This document shows positions 1 to 4,877 of a DNA stretch of 5,817 nt, in pieces. The notes under the pieces were generated by a model. The model searched no databases, had not been told where the DNA came from, and was given only the letters and a program-made list of their open reading frames with translations. The translations under genes and the position numbers were made by a program. How positions within the stretch are numbered: position 1 is the stretch's first letter; each line of letters opens with the position of its first letter. This DNA is from Verrucomicrobiota bacterium (GTDB lineage: Bacteria > Verrucomicrobiota > Lentisphaeria > Oligosphaerales > Oligosphaeraceae), in the NCBI GenBank assembly GCA_022709995.1, contig JAKLHU010000155.1, positions 1 through 5,817 on the forward strand. Direction: 5' to 3'.

Positions 1-40
1 CGCCGCCGCCCACCCAAGGAGCCTGTAACCTGCAAATTGT

Positions 41-57
41 CCCAGCGGAGCGCCGGG
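41..57 (-). terminator. Small GC-rich hairpin 3' of the histidine kinase, possible weak terminator
   Basis: On the minus strand, 24 nt after the histidine kinase stop, CCCGGCG-CTC-CGCTGGG forms a 7-bp stem (one G-U wobble) with a 3-nt loop. The following bases, ACAATTTGC, are not a proper U tract, so intrinsic termination is doubtful. It could instead be an intergenic hairpin before a further downstream gene outside the window. Confidence 0.25.
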
Positions 58-80
58 TTGTACACTGACCGATTACGGCG

Positions 81-1382
81 TCAGCGAGTATCGGTGGACG
101 TTTGCTGGCCGGGGCAATTTTCCGGTGGTTTGGCCGGGAGCGCCGCCCGGAAGCAGGCGCCGCCGTCGGGGCGGTTTTCCCACGTGATGCCGCCGCCATG
201 ACGTTCCATGATTTTGCGGGCGATGTGCAGGCCGAGGCCGCAGCCCTGCGGCTTGGTGCTGACAAAGGGCGAGAAGATGTCCGCGGCGGCCTTGGCGTGG
301 ACCCCGGCGCCCTGGTCGGTCACCGTGAACACGAACGCGTCGGCCGTCTGCTTGGCCTCAAGGGTGACGGCGCCGCCGGGAGGGGACGCGTCCAAGGCAT
401 TGAGCAGGAGGTTGAGAAGGACCTGGCGCAACTCCGCTTCCGGGCACGGCGCCATCGCGGTCGGCGGCAACGGCAGCCCGACGAGCTTCAGGCTGATGTT
501 GGCGTGGCGGCATTTTCCGGCCAGGAGTTGCTCAAGGCCGGCGATGGTGTCGTTGACGGGGCTGGCGTCAGGATCGGAGGACGGCCCGGCCGTCGCCATT
601 CCGCTCAAGCGGTCGAGATACAGGTCAACCCGGTCGATTTCCTGGATGATGAAGGCGAGGCTTTCGTCGTCCAGGCCGCGTTCCCGCAGTTCCTCCGCGA
701 GGACCTGGGCATTCATCTTGATGCCGCTGAGCGGATTGCGCAGTTCATGCACGACACTGGCGGAAAGTTTGCCGGCGAGGGCGATGTTTTCGGCGCGGGA
801 CAGTCTCTGGTTTGCCTGGTCGAGGCGGGCGAGCAGATGTTGATAGGCGGCGGCGAGCCAGATTCCAGCCGCCGCGGCGACGATTCCGGCGGCGGCGCTG
901 ACGGCGGCGATGCCGAAGGTCTGGTTCTGGAGGGCGCTGCGCAAACGTGTTTTCGGCAGCAGGAGCCAGAGTTGGCGGGCGGCGGCCGTCTGGTCTAAAG
1001 GGGCGGCATGGACGCGATAGGTCACGTTCCCGATCGTCAGCGCCGCGGGTGTCGCCGCCAATCGGGCCGCGGTTTCCGGGCCGAGCGGGCTGAGGGTGCT
1101 GTTGAGGACGTCGTTGCCCTCGGTGATGATGATTTCGCAATCGGAAATTTGGCGGAGCTGGGCGAGGAGTTTGTCCGAGGGCGGCAGGTGGAGCTCGTTG
1201 ACGATGCGGGCGAGGCTGTTGCTGCTGGATTGGAGGAGGCGGTTTTCGAAGGCGGTGCGAGCCATCCACAGGCCCAGGCCGCCGGCCATGGCGGCGGCGC
1301 CGGTGACCAGCACGGCGATGGTCGCCAGCAGCCGCCGCCGCAGCTGGCGCTGGTCAGGATGCTGCCGATGGGTGATTGGCAT
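81..1382 (-). CDS. Two-TM sensor histidine kinase (HisKA + HATPase_c)
   Basis: Membrane sensor kinase that should autophosphorylate on a histidine and pass the phosphate to a response regulator. Residues are numbered from the ATG at 1382 (433 aa). TM1 is about 18-40 and TM2 about 155-179, with an extracytoplasmic sensor segment of about 114 residues between them that I cannot assign to a named domain. A linker leads to the HisKA H-box HELRNPL with phospho-acceptor H212. The ATPase domain follows: N-box with N328 (LLNLLLNALDAS), G1 box DQGAG at 356-360, F-box FSPFVSTK, and G2 box GCGLGL at 380-385. All catalytic motifs are intact. The frame stays open upstream to a GTG at 1463, but those 27 residues are basic, non-membrane and border a repeat, and neither start has a clear Shine-Dalgarno. 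I prefer 1382 because the distance to TM1 is normal. HisKA kinases with this motif set often pair with NtrC-type regulators, but no regulator lies in the window. The specific signal is unknown. Confidence 0.93.
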   Translation of the reverse strand: MPITHRQHPDQRQLRRRLLATIAVLVTGAAAMAGGLGLWMARTAFENRLLQSSSNSLARIVNELHLPPSDKLLAQLRQISDCEIIITEGNDVLNSTLSPLGPETAARLAATPAALTIGNVTYRVHAAPLDQTAAARQLWLLLPKTRLRSALQNQTFGIAAVSAAAGIVAAAAGIWLAAAYQHLLARLDQANQRLSRAENIALAGKLSASVVHELRNPLSGIKMNAQVLAEELRERGLDDESLAFIIQEIDRVDLYLDRLSGMATAGPSSDPDASPVNDTIAGLEQLLAGKCRHANISLKLVGLPLPPTAMAPCPEAELRQVLLNLLLNALDASPPGGAVTLEAKQTADAFVFTVTDQGAGVHAKAAADIFSPFVSTKPQGCGLGLHIARKIMERHGGGITWENRPDGGACFRAALPAKPPENCPGQQTSTDTR

Positions 1383-1724
1383 GGAGTGAACCGTGACGGC
1401 CGAGGTGGGGGATGAAAAGAGGCGGCAAGGGCCTGCCTTGCGGCGATTACGATGGCTTGGCACTCTGAAGTTGAGCCCGTCCGAAAAGTTGCCGGCGCCG
1501 CGCTTGCCGCGGCCTCAAGGGCTAAGAAACCTAACGTTTGCGTCGCTCTTCTTGCCGTCAACGGTTTTCCGCCTTGCGCATCTTCCCTGGCGGTATCCTA
1601 TCTTGGGTTTCATAGGAGCCTGACCGCGATGCAGGCAGCCCATGCTGTCAGGACTGCAAGGCGACCGCTGCCCACGCTGTCGTCCTCGCGCGCGACAAAT
1701 TTGGATGGAGGTCCCCCTTAGGGT
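1383..1724. other. Non-coding region between histidine kinase and IS element
   Basis: No supportable gene. It contains the left copy of a 60-bp repeat (1471-1530), a short minus-strand frame (1613 to 1515, 32 codons) in the same frame as the histidine kinase and ending at TGA, and the left target duplication of the IS at 1715-1725. No convincing sigma-70 promoter for the histidine kinase was found by eye. If one exists it must lie here, or transcription must enter from the IS. Confidence 0.6.
1471..1530 (-). repeat. 60-bp intergenic repeat, left copy
   Basis: Aligns without gaps to 3267-3326 in the same orientation, with 52 of 60 positions identical by hand count. The best block is CTTGCCGCGGCCTCAAGG (1503-1520). 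The arms TTGAGCCC (1471-1478) and GGCCTCAA (1511-1518) form only an imperfect version of the stem that is perfect in the right copy. A second shorter similarity follows: TTGGGTTTCATAGGAG near 1603-1618 matches TTTGGTTTCATCGGAG near 3342-3357. The element is therefore larger than 60 bp, with about 57 bp extra between the two blocks in this copy. Confidence 0.75.
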
Positions 1725-1725
1725 G
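1715..1725. repeat. Target-site duplication, left (CCCTTAGGGTG)
   Basis: The 11 bases CCCTTAGGGTG immediately before the IS recur exactly at 3154-3164 immediately after it. Duplications of about 8-13 bp are normal for IS4-family elements. The first and last bases could be shared with the terminal repeats, so the true duplication may be 9-11 bp. A perfect duplication suggests insertion at this site without later rearrangement. Confidence 0.88.
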
Positions 1726-1748
1726 CATAGGCGCTAACTTGTTTTAAG
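1725..1748 (+). repeat. IS left terminal inverted repeat
   Basis: These 24 bases, beginning GCATAGGCGCTAACTTG, are the exact reverse complement of 3131-3154. If the 11-bp target duplication is accepted, the element proper begins at the C at 1726, giving a 23-bp inner repeat with CAT at the outermost end. Confidence 0.93.
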
Positions 1749-1823
1749 TATTTTGGGTTGCATTGAACTATAAATGGTTTACATTATTGCTAGGTAAATT
1801 ATCAGCCGCATAACCTAAGCAAT

Positions 1824-1827
1824 AGGA
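1824..1827 (+). promoter_or_regulatory. Ribosome-binding site of the transposase
   Basis: AGGA sits 9 nt before the ATG at 1837 (TAGGATGTAACACCATG) and supports that start. The AT-rich DNA between the left terminal repeat and this site (about 1749-1805, with TATAAAT near 1769) is the likely place for a weak IS promoter, but no well-spaced -35/-10 pair stands out. Confidence 0.5.
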
Positions 1828-1836
1828 TGTAACACC

Positions 1837-3036
1837 ATGATCAGCACGACCTCAAACAATTTCATTAGGGAAGACATTTCAGCTTGGGATGACTTCTTGG
1901 AGTGCCTCCCAGCCAACTGGCGCGAGATCGCAAAGACAAGCAACGTGCTCAAAGGGCAACGGAAGGACAAGGATCCGGAAACGTTACTCCATGTGCTCAT
2001 GCTCCATCTTTTGTGCGGATACTCCCTCCGTGAGACCTCAGCGATAGCGGCAGAGGCAGGCATTGCGTCCCTGAGCGACGTTGCCCTGCTGAAACGTCTC
2101 CGAAAAAGCAGTGACATGTTCAAGCGACTTTGCTCGGAGATGTTCTGTAAGTTTGAGAATAACGAAGACTTCACTGACTATCGTATCCGCCTGATTGACG
2201 GGACGATGATTAAGGAACCTGGCCAGTTTGGTACGCAATGGAGGATACATTACAGTTTTTTGTTGCCGGAAATGACCTGTGACTCCTTTAAGCTCACAAC
2301 GGCAACGGGGCCAGGCACTGGCGAGGGCTTAGAACACTTTAAGGTGAAGCCCAATGACATTATCTTGGCTGACCGGGGATACAGCAGATTCAACTGCTTT
2401 AGCCATGTGAAAAAAAACGGCGGTTTTAGCTGCGTTCGCTGGAACAGCGGCGCCCTTCCTTTGTACAATGCGGATGGAAGCGCATTTAATATTCAGCATC
2501 TTTTCAAGTCCCTTCCGAGCGAGGGAATGTGCGGCGAGACCAATGTCTTCATTCATGGCGATGCCCCCGGTGAGACGTTGCCGTGCCGCGTCTGCGTGAT
2601 CAGGAAAAACGACGAGTCAGCGGCGCGCGCCAGAAGACTCCTGTGGCGCGAAGCCAACAAAAAACATATTACACCAACTCAACTTGCGCTCTTCGGGTGC
2701 GACTTCATTATCCTGATAACAACCTTGCCTTCAGATAGCTTCGACCTCAAGGCAGTTCTTAGGCTGTACAGACTCCGGTGGCAGGTGGAGCTTGTGTTCA
2801 AAAGGTTCAAAAGCGTAGCAAGGATTGGCGCGCTGCCAAAGTACACAGACAGCAGCGCGGAGGCGTGGCTGTACGGTAAAATGTTTGTCGCGCTTCTGGT
2901 GGAAAGACTTAGCTCCCACTTGGGAGCTTTTTCCCCCTGGAGAAATGTGGCTTGCTCAGGCAGCACGAAGAAGTTTGTGGAGCGAATTCAAGGCTTTGTA
3001 TCATATCATGACCCAGTGGGTGACTCCGATGATTAA
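1837..3036 (+). CDS. IS4-family DDE transposase, C-terminus frameshifted
   Basis: Cuts and joins the IS ends by RNase H-fold DDE chemistry. This frame gives 399 aa. An N-terminal helical region (about 1-110) has the look of the IS4 DNA-binding part. Catalytic motifs follow: D121 in LIDGTMIKEPG, D179 in ADRGYSRF, and E318 within YRLRWQVELVFKRFK, where Y311, R314, E318 and K325 fit the IS4 Y-x2-R-x3-E-x6-K signature exactly. The roughly 140 residues between D179 and E318 match the beta-strand insertion typical of IS4 transposases. After AFSPW (about 364-368) the frame loses family resemblance and stops at 3036. The usual C-terminal sequence (RRSLWSEFKAL onward) continues in the next frame to 3145. 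The catalytic core is complete; the native protein should be about 435 aa. Start chosen from the AGGA site 9 nt upstream. Confidence 0.92.
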   Translation: MISTTSNNFIREDISAWDDFLECLPANWREIAKTSNVLKGQRKDKDPETLLHVLMLHLLCGYSLRETSAIAAEAGIASLSDVALLKRLRKSSDMFKRLCSEMFCKFENNEDFTDYRIRLIDGTMIKEPGQFGTQWRIHYSFLLPEMTCDSFKLTTATGPGTGEGLEHFKVKPNDIILADRGYSRFNCFSHVKKNGGFSCVRWNSGALPLYNADGSAFNIQHLFKSLPSEGMCGETNVFIHGDAPGETLPCRVCVIRKNDESAARARRLLWREANKKHITPTQLALFGCDFIILITTLPSDSFDLKAVLRLYRLRWQVELVFKRFKSVARIGALPKYTDSSAEAWLYGKMFVALLVERLSSHLGAFSPWRNVACSGSTKKFVERIQGFVSYHDPVGDSDD

Positions 3037-3145
3037 ATTGGTCGAGCTAAAGGAGCACTGGAACGCGCTCAGGGAGAAATTGAGGCAGTCACCAAGGAAA
3101 AGGTTCATGCAAATGGAGGCATTTGCCATTCTTAAAACAAGTTAG
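2942..3145 (+). pseudogene. Displaced C-terminal end of the IS4 transposase (+1 frame)
   Basis: In the frame one base ahead of the main transposase frame, this stretch encodes EMWLAQAARRSLWSEF, then a segment with VELKEHWNALREKL and SPRKRFMQMEAF, and stops at TAG (3143-3145) inside the right terminal repeat. This is what the end of an IS4 transposase normally looks like: an R-S-L-W-x-E-F segment, a helical stretch, then a P-R-K-R motif. The switch from the 1837 frame must fall between about 2928 and 2965. Removing one base from the C5 run (2933-2937) or the A3 run (2943-2945) restores one uninterrupted protein. It is not an independent gene; it has no start signal of its own. Confidence 0.82.
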
Positions 3146-3154
3146 CGCCTATGC
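3131..3154 (-). repeat. IS right terminal inverted repeat
   Basis: Exact 24-base reverse complement of 1725-1748, ending AGTTAGCGCCTATGC. The transposase C-terminal frame runs into it and stops within it, a compact arrangement common in IS elements. Confidence 0.93.
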
Positions 3155-3164
3155 CCTTAGGGTG
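3154..3164. repeat. Target-site duplication, right (CCCTTAGGGTG)
   Basis: Exact direct copy of 1715-1725, directly abutting the right IS end. The C at 3154 can be counted either as the last base of the terminal repeat or as the first base of the duplication. Confidence 0.88.
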
Positions 3165-3191
3165 GGTGGGCTTGATTTCTATAGACGGCGG

Positions 3192-3232
3192 AAAAAATAG
3201 CTGGCCAGGACGAATTTTGCCAGCCCTTTTTT
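3192..3232. terminator. Bidirectional rho-independent terminator-like hairpin
   Basis: GCTGGC (3200-3205) pairs with GCCAGC (3219-3224) around a 13-nt loop. A run of six A (3192-3197) lies on one side and six T (3227-3232) on the other, so either strand reads a stem followed by a U tract. On the minus strand it would end transcripts coming from the mreC-kinase unit; on the plus strand it would stop read-through leaving the IS. The loop is larger than usual and the stem only 6 bp before the A/T extension, so efficiency is uncertain. Confidence 0.55.
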
Positions 3233-3266
3233 GCAGTATCATGTGAAATCGTTTCTTTTCCATGAC

Positions 3267-3326
3267 TTGAGGCCAGCCCAAAAGTTGCCTGCGCCGCTCT
3301 TGCCGCGGCCTCAAGGGCCATGAAAC
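3267..3326 (-). repeat. 60-bp intergenic repeat, right copy, with 9-bp hairpin stem
   Basis: Same orientation as the left copy at 1471-1530, with 52 of 60 positions identical. Here CTTGAGGCC (3266-3274) and GGCCTCAAG (3307-3315) are perfect 9-bp inverted arms around a 32-nt loop. A further shorter pair, ATGAAAC (3320-3326) and GTTTCAT (3346-3352), lies just beyond. On the minus strand the copy reads GATGAAACC, then a short frame with TGA at 3334-3332 and again at 3313-3311; the latter is homologous to the TGA at 1517-1515 of the left copy. Role unknown. Confidence 0.75.
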
Positions 3327-3520
3327 TTGCCTCAGTCGACCTTTGGTTTCATCGGAGTCCCCGGCCGAGCTTCTTGCGCTTTTTCGTTAAGTGCGAAGTG
3401 TTGTGATAGAAAGAGAAATTTGACCTGGTGGTTGTCAAGCTGACAGTAGTGTTTCGACAGGACGTGACGTTGCCAGCGCCAAGGAGGTTATGTATCGCCC
3501 TTTCAGCCTGAACTATGTAC

Positions 3521-3590
3521 ATACGGCAGCCTGAAGGCTGAACACCATACGGCAGCCTGAAGGCTGAACACCATACGGCAGCCTGAAGGC
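3521..3590. repeat. 26-bp tandem repeat, about 2.7 copies, each with a small palindrome
   Basis: Units start at 3521, 3547 and 3573; the third is cut after 18 bases. Each begins ATACGGCAGCCTGAAGG and ends GAACACC, and the copies are identical where they overlap. Inside each unit CAGCC-TGAA-GGCTG can fold into a 5-bp stem with a TGAA tetraloop. A related fragment, CAGCCTGAAC, lies just upstream near 3504-3513. The array is 114 bp beyond the kinase stop codon on the minus strand. It may be a REP-like or VNTR-type intergenic repeat; no CRISPR-like unique spacers are present. Confidence 0.85.
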
Positions 3591-3704
3591 ATACGGATAT
3601 TTATCACAAGATTTCGCACGTTACCGCTTTTTCAAGTGCCCGCCACTTGGCCGGGGACATTTCGGCTGGGCGCCGGTTAGGCATGCCTTGCCGGGTTTTC
3701 CTGG

Positions 3705-4853
3705 TCAGCGGCCCTGGTTGGCCGGGCCGAGCCAGGCGCCGTCGGCATCGTGCTTCCAGCCCTGGGCATTGAGGGTGAAGGGGACTTTTTGCCAGCCGTT
3801 CTTGATGCGCGTCATGGTCTCGTCCCAGGATTTGATGCCGCCGAGGGAATCCGGCGCTTCGACATTGCAGGCGCCGACGGCGGCGGCGAAGAATCCGGCT
3901 TCGTGCAGGGACAGTCCGCGCAGGAGAGCCGCCAAAAACGCGGCGATGCTGGAGTCGCCGGCGCCGGTGGCGCCCATGAATTTGTCTTCCTTGAAAATAG
4001 GGAACCACATTTCGCGGTCGGCCCAGGCCTGGAGGTCGGCGGGCCGGCCGGCGCCCATCGCCGCGAGGCGTTTCTGGCCGGCGGTGCGGACGTACATGCC
4101 GCGCTTGCCGAGCTTGACGGCGCCGACGGCGGCGCCCAGTCCGATGAGGGTGTCGCCGAGGCGGTGGAGTTCTTCGGGGGCGAGGTTGTCGCCTTGGCCG
4201 AAGCGGTCCGGGGTCAGCATATAGAGCAGTTCATCGGCGCTGGGCATGAAGACGTCGACATCCGGCAGGAGTGCGGCCAGGAGTCCCTTCCAGTCGACTT
4301 TGCCGGCCGGGCCGGCCGGGTCGGGCATGCCGGGGTCCAGCGAGGTGGTGACGCCGCTGGCCTTGGCCTGGCGGTACATGGCGCGCAGTTCGCGGCCGTG
4401 GTCCCGGTACATGGCCGCCATGAAGGACGGATAGCCGAAATGGAAGAGGTGCGCTTCGGCGACGGCTTTCCAGTTCACGTCGGCGGCGGCGTAGGTCGCA
4501 TTGGCGCCGGGGCAGTGCAGGAAGATGCGGTCGGTGCCGGGAATGTTGATGACGATCGAATACGAGGTGTCGGCTTCGGTGGAGACCGTCATGCCGGCTT
4601 CCAGGCCGGGGGCGCGGCGGCGGATGACGTCCAGGACGGACTGGCCGAACGAGTCGCGGCCGATTTTCCCCATCAGGGTGACGGGCACGCCGAGGATGTG
4701 CATGGACATGCCGGTGTTGGAAACGGCCCCGCCCGTGGCGATGGTCGGGGCGCCGACTTCGTACAGGCGACCGGGGTCAAGGTCGAAGTGGTGGTCGACA
4801 TGGGGTATGATGTCGAGGCAGATGTGCCCGGCGACGACGGCGCGTTTTTCCAT
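3705..4853 (-). CDS. PfkB-family carbohydrate/nucleoside kinase
   Basis: Cytoplasmic ribokinase-type enzyme, 382 aa, expected to transfer phosphate from ATP to a sugar or related hydroxyl compound. The N-terminus VVAGHICLDI starts the ribokinase fold. GGAVSNTG (41-48) followed by LGVPVTLMGKIGRDSFG (54-70) is the substrate-side PfkB signature 1 region. LDPGMPD (172-178) and the PSADELLYML segment (204-213) match the central strand and the usual Asn/Glu region, here with S-A-D-E. ATGAGDSSIAAFLAALL (295-311) is signature 2, with GAGD at 297-300 forming the anion hole and D300 as catalytic base. The protein is somewhat longer than the usual 300-330 aa, with an extra tail of about 35 residues after the last family segment. 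It starts 24 nt behind mreC and has a good ribosome-binding site, so the two are very likely co-transcribed. The substrate cannot be told from sequence alone. Confidence 0.92.
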   Translation of the reverse strand: MEKRAVVAGHICLDIIPHVDHHFDLDPGRLYEVGAPTIATGGAVSNTGMSMHILGVPVTLMGKIGRDSFGQSVLDVIRRRAPGLEAGMTVSTEADTSYSIVINIPGTDRIFLHCPGANATYAAADVNWKAVAEAHLFHFGYPSFMAAMYRDHGRELRAMYRQAKASGVTTSLDPGMPDPAGPAGKVDWKGLLAALLPDVDVFMPSADELLYMLTPDRFGQGDNLAPEELHRLGDTLIGLGAAVGAVKLGKRGMYVRTAGQKRLAAMGAGRPADLQAWADREMWFPIFKEDKFMGATGAGDSSIAAFLAALLRGLSLHEAGFFAAAVGACNVEAPDSLGGIKSWDETMTRIKNGWQKVPFTLNAQGWKHDADGAWLGPANQGR

Positions 4854-4863
4854 GATTTGCGTG

Positions 4864-4869
4864 CTCCTT
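4864..4869 (-). promoter_or_regulatory. Ribosome-binding site of the PfkB kinase
   Basis: On the minus strand AAGGAG precedes the ATG at 4853 by 10 nt, within the 24-nt gap after the mreC stop codon. It fixes the kinase start and supports translation from the mreC message. Confidence 0.75.
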
Positions 4870-4877
4870 GGCTAAAG

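Larger units (their letters stand above)
1726..3153 (+). mobile_element. IS4-family insertion sequence, about 1428 bp, complete ends
   Basis: A full insertion sequence bounded by perfect 23/24-bp terminal inverted repeats and an 11-bp direct target duplication, carrying one transposase gene. Base composition is visibly more AT-rich than the flanking host genes, as expected for acquired DNA. Transposase motifs (DGT, ADRGY, Y-x2-R-x3-E-x6-K) place it in the IS4 family; the subgroup cannot be fixed by eye. It sits in a gene-free stretch, opposite in direction to the host genes. Ends and duplication are intact, but the transposase is frameshifted, so this copy may be unable to move by itself unless the shift is bypassed or it is mobilised in trans. 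Confidence 0.93.
3165..3704. other. Non-coding region between IS and PfkB kinase
   Basis: About 540 bp without a supportable gene. In order it holds a bidirectional terminator-like hairpin (3192-3232), the right copy of the 60-bp repeat (3267-3326) with its second block near 3342-3357, an unremarkable stretch (3361-3480) and a 26-bp tandem repeat (3521-3590). A further hairpin, CAAGTG-CCCGC-CACTTG (3633-3649), has no U tract on its 3' side in either direction. Frames such as a 26-codon minus-strand one (3684-3604) show no resemblance to known proteins. Confidence 0.6.

Noticed and set aside
102..998. 298-codon plus-strand frame antisense to the histidine kinase
   Set aside because: Shadow of a GC-rich gene; low-complexity Gly/Arg/Ala composition and no recognisable motif, while the opposite strand carries all kinase motifs.
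1393..1721. Plus-strand frames of 76 and 89 codons upstream of the IS
   Set aside because: They cross the 60-bp repeat and the start region of the histidine kinase, lack ribosome-binding sites and show no family resemblance.
3418..3450. TTGACA-like hexamers on both strands near 3419-3446 as promoter candidates
   Set aside because: No acceptable -10 hexamer at 16-18 bp from them on either strand.
3490..3534. 14-codon plus-strand frame after AAGGAGG at 3481-3487
   Set aside because: The purine-rich site is only 2 nt from the ATG, too close for normal initiation; the frame ends in the tandem repeat and is probably chance.
3521..3590. Possible CRISPR array
   Set aside because: Units are contiguous and identical, with no unique spacers of about 30 bp between them.
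3604..3684. Short minus-strand frame of 26 codons just after the PfkB kinase
   Set aside because: No good ribosome-binding site at proper spacing, no similarity I recognise, and length within chance expectation.
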